46,986 bases of DNA from an uncultured Actinomycetes bacterium (GTDB lineage: Bacteria > Actinomycetota > Coriobacteriia > Coriobacteriales > Atopobiaceae). The DNA lies in the NCBI GenBank assembly GCA_900315165.1, contig OMXZ01000011.1, positions 1 to 46,986 on the forward strand, given 5' to 3'. How positions within the stretch are numbered: the first letter of the stretch is position 1; each line of letters starts with the position of its first letter. The translations under genes and the position numbers were made by a program. Positions 1-6,724 of the stretch are shown one piece after another. The notes under the pieces were generated by a model. It did not search any database. It was not told the DNA's origin and saw only the letters and a list, made by a program, of their open reading frames with translations.

Positions 1-14
1 CCTACGGGTCATAA

Positions 15-47
15 AAGAACCCCGGGGCTGTCCGCCCAGGGGTTCTT
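15..47 (-). terminator. hairpin, probable terminator of a leftward gene outside the window
   Basis: A perfect 9-bp inverted repeat, AAGAACCCC at 15-23 and GGGGTTCTT at 39-47, encloses a 15-nt loop. Read on the minus strand the stem is followed by TTTTAT, as in a Rho-independent terminator; read on the plus strand it is followed only by GCTCT. It probably ends a leftward transcript, and may act weakly in both directions. Confidence 0.55.
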
Positions 48-253
48 GCTCTAAGCGACGCCGGCGTGAATGTCATCCGCTTAAGTTAATGACATTGGGG
101 GAAACCCCCGGCGCTCGATAGTAGTACCAGCGGTACCACTGAGGTCATGATACCACCGATCAGGGTGGTTTATTCAGATTGTGCCGGGGTCCTAGTTGAT
201 GAGCATCTCATCTGTGAGACAATGCGCCTGACGGATCGGGGAGAGGAAATTTC
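48..253 (+). other. non-coding leader region with several small hairpins
   Basis: No convincing reading frame is present. Visible stems are ATGTCAT/ATGACAT (about 70-97), GGGGG/CCCCC around an AAA loop (99-111), ACCACC/GGTGGT at 152-157 and 164-169 followed by TTATT, and GATGAG/CTCATC at 198-203 and 207-212. CTCA at 207-210 can also pair with TGAG at 215-218. The ACCACC stem may be a weak terminator. The ribosome binding site GAGAGGAAA precedes the gene at 254. No known riboswitch core was recognised. Confidence 0.4.
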
Positions 254-634
254 ATGAACTACCTGCAGCTGCTTGTGGAAGACATCCATTCGACCATCGT
301 CTCCACCATCGGGGAGGACGGGCATCCGCAGGTCCGCGCCGCCGACATGATGCTCTGGGACGAGGGCGGCGTGTATTTCCTGACGGCGGAGGGCAAGGCC
401 TTCTATCGGCAGCTGATGGACCAGGGGTTTGTCGCGCTTGCCGGCGTAAAGGACGGGCGCGCGGTCTCCCTGCGTGGCGAGGTCCATTGCATCGGGTGTG
501 GTATGCGCCTTGCCGCCTGTCCGCAATCTTGCATCGATGTGTCGGCCGCGCCTGCCGTGACCGACCAGCATCGTTGCCTGCATTGTGGCTCCTGCGTGCC
601 CGTCTGTCCCGAAGGTGACATCGTCTACGCATAG
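254..634 (+). CDS. pyridoxamine-5'-phosphate-oxidase-like/ferredoxin protein, internally shortened
   Basis: Residues 1-78 match the start of small FMN-binding (PPOx-fold) proteins that carry a C-terminal ferredoxin tail in anaerobes. Residues about 78-124 hold the tail. From recall, such proteins are about 200 residues; this one is 126, and the sequence passes directly from SLRGEV to the first cysteine motif, so roughly 75 residues of the flavin barrel are missing in frame. The first 4Fe-4S motif reads CIGCGMRLAACP, with Arg where the third Cys is expected; the second, CLHCGSCVPVCP, is complete. The start has GAGAGG upstream. It is probably a redox protein in decay, or one reduced to a ferredoxin-like remnant. 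The family is fairly clear; activity is doubtful. Confidence 0.7.
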   Translation: MNYLQLLVEDIHSTIVSTIGEDGHPQVRAADMMLWDEGGVYFLTAEGKAFYRQLMDQGFVALAGVKDGRAVSLRGEVHCIGCGMRLAACPQSCIDVSAAPAVTDQHRCLHCGSCVPVCPEGDIVYA

Positions 635-670
635 CCTATGCGGCTTGTGGGCAACGATTTGGAGAATGCA

Positions 671-1051
671 ATGGATGCGTTGATAGGTCAGGATGAGCTC
701 GCCTTTTTTGCGGAGATGCCGGGCATGCTGCCGGTGTACCGAGCTTTGCGGGCGCGGTTGTACGGCGAGCTGCCGGACACCGTTATCGACGCGCGCAAGA
801 CGCAGATCTCGCTCAAGTGCCCGCGCATCTACGCGACGGTTTCCTTCCTGCGGGCCCGCGGCGTTCCCAAGGAGCACCTGACGGTCTCGATTGGGCTTGC
901 GCACCGGCTCGAGTCCCCACGCACGGCGGCTGCGGCGGAGCCCTACCCCGGGCGGTGGACCAACCACGTGTGTCTTACCGCAGCCGAGGACGTAGACGAC
1001 GAGCTCGTGGGCTGGCTGCGCGAGGCGTACGTCTTTGCGCGGGAGAAATAG
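671..1051 (+). CDS. DUF5655 domain protein
   Basis: A 126-residue soluble protein. The order FF...PVYRALRARLY, KTQISLKCPRIYATVSF, GRWTNHVCLTAAEDVDDELVGWLREAY matches the DUF5655 pattern, a small domain of unknown function often described as a predicted transport or nucleic-acid associated protein. I chose ATG 671 because GGAGA at 661-665 lies five bases upstream; an in-frame ATG at 638 has no such site and abuts the previous stop at 634. It lies 36 bases after the ferredoxin-like gene on the same strand and may share its transcript. The function is unknown. Confidence 0.65.
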   Translation: MDALIGQDELAFFAEMPGMLPVYRALRARLYGELPDTVIDARKTQISLKCPRIYATVSFLRARGVPKEHLTVSIGLAHRLESPRTAAAAEPYPGRWTNHVCLTAAEDVDDELVGWLREAYVFAREK

Positions 1052-1054
1052 ATG

Positions 1055-1097
1055 TGACAAAAGGGAAACGTCCCCTATTGTCATCCCCTATTATCAT
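1055..1097. repeat. REP-like palindromic repeat, GGGAAACGTCCCC type
   Basis: TGACA at 1055-1059 and TGTCA at 1079-1083 bound an imperfect palindrome centred on GGGAAACGTCCCC, followed by a second half copy (TGTCATCCCCTATTATCA, 1079-1096). Related copies lie at 2560, 6585-6641 and 9632-9697, always outside genes. It sits just upstream of the ribosome binding site of the next gene, so it could be part of its leader. Confidence 0.7.
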
Positions 1098-1112
1098 ACG
1101 GGAGGAACGCTC

Positions 1113-2567
1113 ATGAAGAAGACCTATGCGACCTCGGTCGACGACCATGTGGGCGCGTTTCTCGCCGCCTGTCGTACGATTGCCGGCGAGGGGCTCAACA
1201 TCACGCGCGTGAGCTACAACAAGGCGATCGACGAGCACGCCATCTTCATCGAGGTGGAGGGCACGCCCGAGGAGCATACAGCGCTCGAGGCAAAGCTTGC
1301 GAGCGGTGGCTTCCTCAATCGTGCGGCCGACAAGAGCGCCGCGGTTGTGATGCTCGAGTTTAAGATCCCCGACGTGCCCGGGGCGGTCGTGCGCGTGCTC
1401 GAGGTCGTGAGCCGCTTCGACATCAACATCGTCTATATGTCCTCGCGCCAGCAAGCGGTGCCGGAAGACGGCTTGGCGTATCAGGACTATCGGATGGGGC
1501 TTCTCGCGCCGTCGGACCAGGCGCTGAAGCGCTTCATGGACGAGGTATCCGGGATCTGCGAGGTCAGGCGCGTGGATGCGGGTGCCGAGGGCATCTTTGA
1601 CAACACCGTCTTTTACGACACCTTTGCCAGCACGCTCGCGAGCTACATGGATATCGGCGAGGCCCAGCAGGACGAGCTCAAGATCAACGTCAACCTCGCG
1701 ATGCAGACCCTGGCCGAACGGCACCTCTCGCCCTACCGCACATTCGAGACGATCGACCAGTTCGCGGAGCTGCTGAGCCGGTATCGCGGCAAGCGGTTCG
1801 CGCCACGCATCACGACGCACCGGATCGCGGACGACACAGAGATCACCGTGATCGAGCCGCCCGCGGGGTCCAACACGGCGATCATCCGCAGCGGGGGAGA
1901 GTGTCTCTTTGTGGATACGGGCTATGCCTGCTATCGGGACGAGATGGTGCGGATATTCCGTCGGCTGGTGCCCGAGTGGGACACAATGCCCAAGCACGCC
2001 TTTGCCACGCACGCCGACGTCGACCACTGCGGGCTGCTCAATCTTTTTGATGACGTGGCCATGAGCCCGCTCACGGCGGAGAGCCTGCGCCTGGAAGCGG
2101 AAGAGGATACCTCCTTCCGCGAGGAGAACCCGCTGCATCGACCCTATATTCGCATCTGCAAGATCCTGACCGGCTATGCGCCGACCCAACAGGACAAGAT
2201 CCGCGTGCTTCCTGCCGAGCGCGTGCAGGACGGGACGCGGCCGCTCGTGCATACGGGCACCTACCGCTTCGGGGAGCTCGACTTCGACGTGTACGAGGGC
2301 GCGGGCGGGCATCTGCGCGGCGAAAGCGTGCTGATCGACTACGAGCACCACGTGGTCTTCACGGGCGACATCTATGTCAACCTCCATGACATGACGCCCG
2401 AGCAGGCCGAGTACAACCGGGCGGCGCCGGTGCTCATGACGTCGGTCGACACGGACCGCGTGCTGGCGGCGCAGGAGCGTCAGGCGCTCTTCGCGCATTT
2501 GGGCCGGGGCACCTGGCGCGTCTTCCCCGCCCACGGTGCGATGAAGGAGTACGTCGTAGGACAATAG
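1113..2567 (+). CDS. ACT-domain metallo-beta-lactamase-fold hydrolase
   Basis: 484 residues. The first about 150 residues look like two ACT-type regulatory domains; the second reads VVMLEFKIPDVPGAVVRVLEVV followed by FDINIVYMSS, typical of amino-acid-binding ACT domains. The C-terminal half is a metallo-beta-lactamase fold: THADVDHCG supplies the metal-binding motif, then GHLRGES, VVFTGDIYVN and FPAHGAM supply the remaining His/Asp ligands. This predicts a cytosolic metal-dependent hydrolase or oxidoreductase controlled by a small ligand; the substrate cannot be read. The start at 1113 is supported by GGAGGA at 1101-1106; an upstream in-frame extension from 1035 runs through the previous gene and the repeat and is unlikely. 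Palindromic repeats flank it on both sides. Confidence 0.8.
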   Translation: MKKTYATSVDDHVGAFLAACRTIAGEGLNITRVSYNKAIDEHAIFIEVEGTPEEHTALEAKLASGGFLNRAADKSAAVVMLEFKIPDVPGAVVRVLEVVSRFDINIVYMSSRQQAVPEDGLAYQDYRMGLLAPSDQALKRFMDEVSGICEVRRVDAGAEGIFDNTVFYDTFASTLASYMDIGEAQQDELKINVNLAMQTLAERHLSPYRTFETIDQFAELLSRYRGKRFAPRITTHRIADDTEITVIEPPAGSNTAIIRSGGECLFVDTGYACYRDEMVRIFRRLVPEWDTMPKHAFATHADVDHCGLLNLFDDVAMSPLTAESLRLEAEEDTSFREENPLHRPYIRICKILTGYAPTQQDKIRVLPAERVQDGTRPLVHTGTYRFGELDFDVYEGAGGHLRGESVLIDYEHHVVFTGDIYVNLHDMTPEQAEYNRAAPVLMTSVDTDRVLAAQERQALFAHLGRGTWRVFPAHGAMKEYVVGQ

Positions 2568-2575
2568 GGGACGTT
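2560..2575. repeat. half copy of the GGGACGTT REP-like repeat
   Basis: GACAATAGGGGACGTT matches one arm of the palindrome at 1055-1083. It overlaps the stop codon of the ACT/metallo-beta-lactamase gene and joins directly to a phage-like coding remnant, so it may mark a recombination junction. Confidence 0.55.
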
Positions 2576-2693
2576 CTACAACTGCACCTCGATCGTGGGC
2601 GGCAACGGGACCGTGTATAGCAGCTCGGCCTACGGGTACGCCCGGGCCTTGATCGACAAGGCCGGGAACGCGGGGTACCTGACCGGCGCCTAG
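2568..2693 (+). pseudogene. C-terminal coding remnant, possibly phage-derived
   Basis: Immediately after the preceding stop, the same frame stays open for 41 codons and reads GTFYNCTSIVGGNGTVYSSS then AYGYARALIDKAGNAGYLTGA before a stop. The composition looks like the end of a secreted or phage cell-wall protein and not a random frame, but it has no start codon or ribosome binding site. A phage lysis remnant lies about 3 kb downstream, so a phage origin is plausible. The parent protein was not identified. Confidence 0.4.
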
Positions 2694-3367
2694 CGCCGGG
2701 GAAACCTCAGCGTGATGACCGCCCCGGACGCGGCGATCGGAACGAGCGCCAGCAGGAGCGCCAGGCCGCCCATGGCCTGCGTCAAAAACGTCCCCACAAC
2801 CGCCCCCGCGAGGAAGCAGCCCTCCACCATGGAAAACAGGCGGGTGGTCGCGAGCTCTCCGACCGAGCCCCTGGCAATCCCGCGCGCGAGCGACTCGACG
2901 GCTTTGCGGAGGTTGCCCGTGGCGAAGACCGTCGCCACCGCCTGCCCTTCGAAGCTCCTGAAGGCCTCGACCTGCATGGCGCAGACGAACGACACGGCAG
3001 TGCAGCAGGCGACGTCCCATGCGCCGCCCTGCGGGAGCAACGCCGCGCAGGCCAGCACGACGGCCTCCACGGCGAGCACCGTGCGCCTGATCGCCCGCAC
3101 GCCCCGCGCGGTGAGCCACGCCTCCACACCCATGGAGACCAGCGTTCCCGCGACGAAGGAGCCGATGGGAACGAGAAAGCGCCACCATGCGTCCCCGGTC
3201 GCCAGGGCGATGCCAAGCCTCACGATGTTGCCCGTCTGCGCGTTGGCGAAGACGCCTCCCCGCGCGAAGTAGGTGTAGGCGTCCAGGTAGCCGCCGACCA
3301 GCGCGAGCAGCATCGCCACCTCCCGCGTCTGCGACCCCTTGACGGCGCCATTCCCCTTCTCGCCCAT
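2690..3367 (-). CDS. DUF1275 (YoaK-type) membrane protein
   Basis: 225 residues, mostly hydrophobic, with about six predicted membrane helices. The stretch LLALVGGYLDAYTYFARGG then FANAQTGNIVRLG is the hallmark of the DUF1275/YoaK family. VFATGNLRKAVESLARG in the second half is the usual internal echo of that motif. The family is a widespread inner-membrane protein of unknown function. The start at 3367 is set by GGGAGG five bases upstream; a longer in-frame extension reaching 3922 overlaps the divergent DJ-1 gene and is a shadow. Its stop overlaps the end of the phage-like remnant by four bases. Confidence 0.85.
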   Translation of the reverse strand: MGEKGNGAVKGSQTREVAMLLALVGGYLDAYTYFARGGVFANAQTGNIVRLGIALATGDAWWRFLVPIGSFVAGTLVSMGVEAWLTARGVRAIRRTVLAVEAVVLACAALLPQGGAWDVACCTAVSFVCAMQVEAFRSFEGQAVATVFATGNLRKAVESLARGIARGSVGELATTRLFSMVEGCFLAGAVVGTFLTQAMGGLALLLALVPIAASGAVITLRFPRR

Positions 3368-3434
3368 CGCGACCTCCCTCCCTCGCTGCATCACGGCCGC
3401 CATGTTCCCCTGCGACACGCGCCGGCTCAAGGCC

Positions 3435-3451
3435 GTTCCAGAACGTGGAAC
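3435..3451. promoter_or_regulatory. near-palindrome between divergent genes, possible operator
   Basis: GTTCC at 3435-3439 and GGAAC at 3447-3451 form an inverted repeat, extended outward by GCC and CGGC with one bulged base. It lies in the 153-bp gap between the divergent DUF1275 and DJ-1 genes. The MurR/RpiR regulator encoded downstream is one possible ligand; this is inference only. Confidence 0.35.
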
Positions 3452-3520
3452 CGGCTTTGATCGGGGGCTCCGGATTCCTACGATGTGGACAACGCAAAGC
3501 CGACTTGGAAGGAGAGCATG

Positions 3521-4696
3521 ATGCAGGGACATTCTGGGAGGACGGCCGTCATATTCGCCCCGGGCTGCGAGGAGGGCGAGGCCCTCACCATCGTAGACAT
3601 CTTCCGCAGGGCGGGGCTCGAGTGCGACGCGGTTGGCCTCGGCGGGCGCGAGGTGGCCGGCGCAAACGGCGTGACCGTGCGCTGCGATGCGGCCTTCGAC
3701 GGGAGCCTGGCGGACTACGGCATGGTAGTGCTGCCCGGCGGCTACGGCGGGGTGGACGCCATGCGCGCCGACGAGGCCCTGCTCGGCCAGCTGGGGGAGG
3801 TGCTCGCGTCCGGGCGCAGGCTCGCGGCCATCTGCGCCGCGCCGCTCGCCCTCGACGAGGCGGGCCTGCTGGAGGGGCGTACCTTCACCTGCTACCCCAC
3901 TGTGGTGCCGCAGGTCTCCCACGGGACCTTCGTGGAGGACGTGGTGGTGGAAGACGGCAACCTCGTGACGAGCCGGGGGCCCGCGACGGCCTGGGAGTTC
4001 GCCTACCGTCTGGTGGAGCTAATGGGAGGCGACGCCGAGGTCGTGCGTCAGAGGATGGTGTGGAGCCACGCCTTTGACACCTCCGCGCGCGGCACGGACA
4101 ACCCCGAGGGTATTGTGGTGCCCCGGCCCGAGGCGGCGCCAAAGGTCGCCATGCTCATGGTGGACGGCTTCGAGGAGTCCGAGACTGCGCAGGTCATGGA
4201 CCTGCTGCATCGGGCGGGTGCGCACGTTCGGGCCTACCGCTTCCAGGAGGACCCCTGGGTCGTGGGCATGCAGGGACTGGTCCTGCGCTCCGACGAGGTC
4301 TTCTCACCCGAGGCCGTGGCCGGCGCGGACGCCATCGTCGTGCCCGGGGGCCGCACGGCGGGCGGCAAGCTCATCGCCCGCGAGGACGTGCTGCAGGCCC
4401 TGCGCGACTTCGACGCCGCAGGGAAGCTGGTCTGCGCCATGTGCTCGGGCACCACGGTGGCACACGCCGCCGGCGTGCTCGAGGGGCGCCGTGTGACCGG
4501 CTACACCGGCTACGGCGAGCGGCTCACCGGTGCCTATTTCGTGGCCGACGAGGTCGCCGTGACCGACGGCAACGTGGTGACGAGCCAGGGGCCCGCGACC
4601 CCCTACCCCTTCGCCTTCGCCATCATCGAGGCGCTGGGGCTTCCCACCGCAGAGCTCAGGTGCCGCCTGCTCTACCACGTCGCCGGGGGCCGCTAG
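3521..4696 (+). CDS. tandem DJ-1/PfpI double-domain protein
   Basis: 391 residues made of two DJ-1/PfpI-type domains. Domain 1 (about 5-175) has the nucleophile elbow AAICAAP and the later TSRGPATAWEFAYRLVE. Domain 2 (about 205-388) repeats this as VCAMCSGTT and TSQGPATPYPFAFAIIE. Both keep a cysteine at the elbow, so both may be active. Family members act as proteases, glyoxalase-like deglycases or stress chaperones; single-domain forms are about 170-190 residues, so this is a full duplication. ATG 3521 is preferred to ATG 3518 because AAGGAG (3509-3514) is six bases away. It lies 43 bases before the MurR/RpiR regulator, suggesting one transcript. Confidence 0.85.
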   Translation: MQGHSGRTAVIFAPGCEEGEALTIVDIFRRAGLECDAVGLGGREVAGANGVTVRCDAAFDGSLADYGMVVLPGGYGGVDAMRADEALLGQLGEVLASGRRLAAICAAPLALDEAGLLEGRTFTCYPTVVPQVSHGTFVEDVVVEDGNLVTSRGPATAWEFAYRLVELMGGDAEVVRQRMVWSHAFDTSARGTDNPEGIVVPRPEAAPKVAMLMVDGFEESETAQVMDLLHRAGAHVRAYRFQEDPWVVGMQGLVLRSDEVFSPEAVAGADAIVVPGGRTAGGKLIAREDVLQALRDFDAAGKLVCAMCSGTTVAHAAGVLEGRRVTGYTGYGERLTGAYFVADEVAVTDGNVVTSQGPATPYPFAFAIIEALGLPTAELRCRLLYHVAGGR

Positions 4697-4739
4697 GCCC
4701 CGCCTGCGGGACCTGCCATAATGTCCGTGGGGTGAGGCC

Positions 4740-5498
4740 ATGATATTCCGCAGGCTCTCGGTGGCACTGCTCTCGCTCATGGCGAGCGAGGGAGCCGACA
4801 CCACCGACACCACAATCGCCAGCTACGTGCTCGCACACCGGGGCGAGGTGGCTGCCATGTCCGTGCGCGACCTGGCAGTGGCCTGCCACGTGGGGACGGG
4901 GACCGTCTCGCGCTTCTGCCGACACGCCGGCCTCGCGGGCTTCGACGACCTGCGCCGGGCGGCAGCCGAGCCGGCGGACCGCCTCGAGCCGGTGGGCCCC
5001 GGAGATGCCGCCGGCGCCTGGGCCGGGCGGGTGCCGCCCGCCGTCGCCCAGGCCGCCCGCACCGCAGACAAGGCGGCCGTCGGCAAGCTGGCACAAGAGA
5101 TGCGCCGCAGGGAGCGCATCGCCGCCTTCGGCCTGCTCAAGGCCCAGGCGGCAGCTATCTGCCTCCAGGCGGACCTGCTCATGTGCGGGCGCGTGGTGCG
5201 CACCCATACCTCCTACGCGGACCAGCTGGCGCACGTCCTCGCGCACGACCCCGACGAGGTCGTGGTCGTGTTCTCCTGCACCGGGGGCTACTTCGAGGGG
5301 GTGCGGCTCGACCGCGAGCAGGAGCGCTTCCTCGCCCGCCGCAACCTCTGGATGGTCGCCCCGAGGGGGTGCCCAGTCCCCGGCTTCCTCTCCGGCCTCG
5401 TGGCTTTCGAGTCGGACGGCGACCAGCTGGCCCACCCCTTCCACCTGCAGGCGGTTGCCTCGCTCATCGCACAAGAGTACACGGCGACAAGCGCATAG
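4740..5498 (+). CDS. MurR/RpiR family transcriptional regulator
   Basis: 252 residues. The N-terminal about 80 residues form the RpiR-type helix-turn-helix: IASYVLAHRGEVAAMSVRDL then ACHVGTGTVSRFCRHAGLAGF. The remainder resembles a sugar-isomerase (SIS) domain, which binds phosphosugars in this family, but the usual Ser/Thr-rich phosphosugar loop is weak (VVFSCTGGY). GGGGTGAGG precedes the ATG. It follows the DJ-1 gene closely and a strong terminator lies 30 bases after it, so it may control that transcript. The effector is unknown. Confidence 0.8.
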   Translation: MIFRRLSVALLSLMASEGADTTDTTIASYVLAHRGEVAAMSVRDLAVACHVGTGTVSRFCRHAGLAGFDDLRRAAAEPADRLEPVGPGDAAGAWAGRVPPAVAQAARTADKAAVGKLAQEMRRRERIAAFGLLKAQAAAICLQADLLMCGRVVRTHTSYADQLAHVLAHDPDEVVVVFSCTGGYFEGVRLDREQERFLARRNLWMVAPRGCPVPGFLSGLVAFESDGDQLAHPFHLQAVASLIAQEYTATSA

Positions 5499-5527
5499 CG
5501 GCACGCATCCTGCGAGCTTGTGACAAG

Positions 5528-5565
5528 GACCGACACTCTCAGCAGAGGGTGTCGGTCTTTTCTTG
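5528..5565 (+). terminator. Rho-independent terminator
   Basis: GACCGACAC at 5528-5536 pairs with GTGTCGGTC at 5549-5557 and is followed by TTTTCTT. It closes the DJ-1/RpiR transcript and lies just before the phage lysis genes. Confidence 0.85.
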
Positions 5566-5579
5566 CATGGAGGTAGCGC

Positions 5580-5798
5580 ATGGAGTCGATTGTCGTGGCG
5601 ATCATCACCGGCGTCATGACCCTGGCCGAGGTGATCCTGTCCAACTCCAAGTCGCGGGCCGTGATGGAGGTCAAGCTCGACGCCCTGACGGAGAAGGTCG
5701 AGAAGCACAACTGCCTGGTGGAGCGCACCTACGCGCTCGAGAGGGACATGGAGCTTGTGAAGAGCGACCTCAAGACAATCAAGGGAAAGGTGGCATGA
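5580..5798 (+). CDS. XhlA-like phage lysis accessory protein
   Basis: 72 residues: a hydrophobic N-terminal segment (IVVAIITGVMTLAEVIL) followed by NSKSRAVMEVKLDALTEKVE and a charged coiled-coil helix ending ELVKSDLKTIKGKV. This matches small phage proteins annotated as haemolysin XhlA-like, which sit before holins. GGAGG lies upstream of the ATG. It is followed one base later by the holin gene. It looks intact, although the rest of the phage is gone. Confidence 0.65.
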   Translation: MESIVVAIITGVMTLAEVILSNSKSRAVMEVKLDALTEKVEKHNCLVERTYALERDMELVKSDLKTIKGKVA

Positions 5799-5799
5799 C

Positions 5800-6036
5800 A
5801 TGGACGGATTCCTGACCGGCAACGAGTGGCAGTGGCGCCTGCTGCGCACGATAGCCCAGGGGGTGACCGGCGTGGTGATCGCCAACCTGGACCTGATCGT
5901 GGGCTTCTGCCTGGTGGACCCGCCCGTGCGGGCTTTGGTCGTCGCCCTGGTGATGGCGGTGCTTTCGCCGGTGATGGCGGTGCTCGGAGAGGACGACGAG
6001 GGCATCGAGATCCCACACGGGGGTGAGACGCGATGA
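5800..6036 (+). CDS. phage holin-like protein
   Basis: 78 residues with two membrane segments (about 16-37 and 42-62: TGVVIANLDLIVGFCLV, and ALVVALVMAVLSPVMAVLG) and a short acidic tail, as in phage holins that form membrane pores for endolysin release. GGAAAGG precedes the start. Its stop overlaps the start of the broken endolysin (ATGA), the usual phage holin-lysin arrangement. It is intact but probably without function, since no complete lysin remains. Confidence 0.65.
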   Translation: MDGFLTGNEWQWRLLRTIAQGVTGVVIANLDLIVGFCLVDPPVRALVVALVMAVLSPVMAVLGEDDEGIEIPHGGETR

Positions 6037-6177
6037 GCACGCCCCAGGAGCGCGTGGTCGCCCTCGCGAAGTCCTAGGTGGGCTACCACCCCACGCACGG
6101 GTGCGGGGCGGGGTGCGCGTTCTCGGCGAGCTACTACCGGGCCATGAACCAGTGGAGCACAGAGCCCTCGCTGGGGC
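6033..6177 (+). pseudogene. phage endolysin (CHAP-type) remnant
   Basis: Starting at the ATGA overlap with the holin, the frame reads MSTPQERVVALAKS, an in-frame TAG at 6076, then VGYHPTHG joined directly to CGAGCAFSASYYRAMNQWS and TEPSLG. This resembles CHAP-type cell-wall hydrolases of Coriobacterial phages, in which AKSQVGYHPTHG is separated from GAGCAFSASYYR by a catalytic stretch of several dozen residues. Thus there is a nonsense codon (probably CAG to TAG), an internal deletion, and loss of the 3' end where the frame meets a reverse-strand gene near 6177. It is certainly non-functional; the family call rests on recall. Confidence 0.6.
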
Positions 6178-6416
6178 GACTCGACGCCGGACATGCTGAG
6201 CATGCCCAGAAGGCGCTCCTGGATCTCGGGCGGGTAGCCCTGGAAGTCCTCGCGCATGGCGGCGAGCGTCGCCTGGGACGTGGCGACCATGTCGTTGCAG
6301 ATTGCCTTCTTCTCATCGAGCGTGTAAGACTCAGGCGAGTACAGGCAGACGTCGGCGCGGAAGTATGCCAGCTCCTCCTCTTACCGCAGCTCTTCCCACT
6401 TGGTATCGTTCGTCAT
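6178..6416 (-). pseudogene. broken reverse-strand gene of unknown family
   Basis: Read leftward from ATG 6416, behind GGAGACCTGCC, the frame gives MTNDTKWEELR, a TAA stop, then EEELAYFRADVCLYSPESY, TLDEKKAICNDMVATS and QEREDFQGYPPE-like residues, ending near GMLSMSGVES, where it meets the endolysin remnant. The composition is that of a real soluble protein. A nonsense codon at position 12 and loss of the C-terminus make it a pseudogene. The family was not recognised. Confidence 0.5.
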
Positions 6417-6584
6417 GGCAGGTCTCCAATCCTTCAATCGCGCTCCGCCCTGGACTCTCTGCCAGTAAAGAATTCTGTCAAGAAGAATCCAGGTTGGAGC
6501 GTTTTATAGTGGGTTGAAGTGTTGTGTGATTTGCCGTCTGACCTGCAATTTTGTTGTTTTGTGGGTTAGAGCGTTTTTCCCAGA

Positions 6585-6641
6585 TAGAAGGGGAAACGCT
6601 CCCCTTGTCGTATGGCAGAAGGGAAACGTCCCCTTTTGTCC
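6585..6641. repeat. two copies of the REP-like palindromic repeat
   Basis: AGAAGGGGAAACGCTCCCCT (within 6585-6609) and GCAGAAGGGAAACGTCCCCT (within 6614-6641) are two adjacent palindromes of the family seen at 1055 and 9632. They lie in the AT-richer gap before the AAA ATPase gene. The rest of 6420-6660 shows no gene. Confidence 0.7.
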
Positions 6642-6663
6642 GCCCCCTGTCGTCTGTTCCTAC

Positions 6664-6707
6664 TGTCAATATATACTACTCGTGAGTATAATACTTGTAA
6701 GTAGTAT
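6664..6707 (+). promoter_or_regulatory. promoter with nested palindromes upstream of the AAA ATPase
   Basis: TATAAT at 6687-6692 is a consensus -10; TGTCAA at 6664-6669 is a weak -35 at 17-bp spacing. The -10 lies inside the perfect palindrome AGTATAATACT (6685-6695), itself enclosed by ATACTACT (6673-6680) and AGTAGTAT (6700-6707). The nested symmetry covering the -10 suggests a repressor site, perhaps autoregulatory. The AT-rich composition contrasts with the surroundings. Confidence 0.6.
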
Positions 6708-6724
6708 AAACGTTAGGGGGATTT

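Noticed and set aside
975-3497. 840-codon open frame on the minus strand
   Set aside because: It runs antisense to the ACT/metallo-beta-lactamase gene, has shadow-like composition rich in Arg, Gly and Ala, and lacks a ribosome binding site. GC-rich DNA gives long shadow frames.
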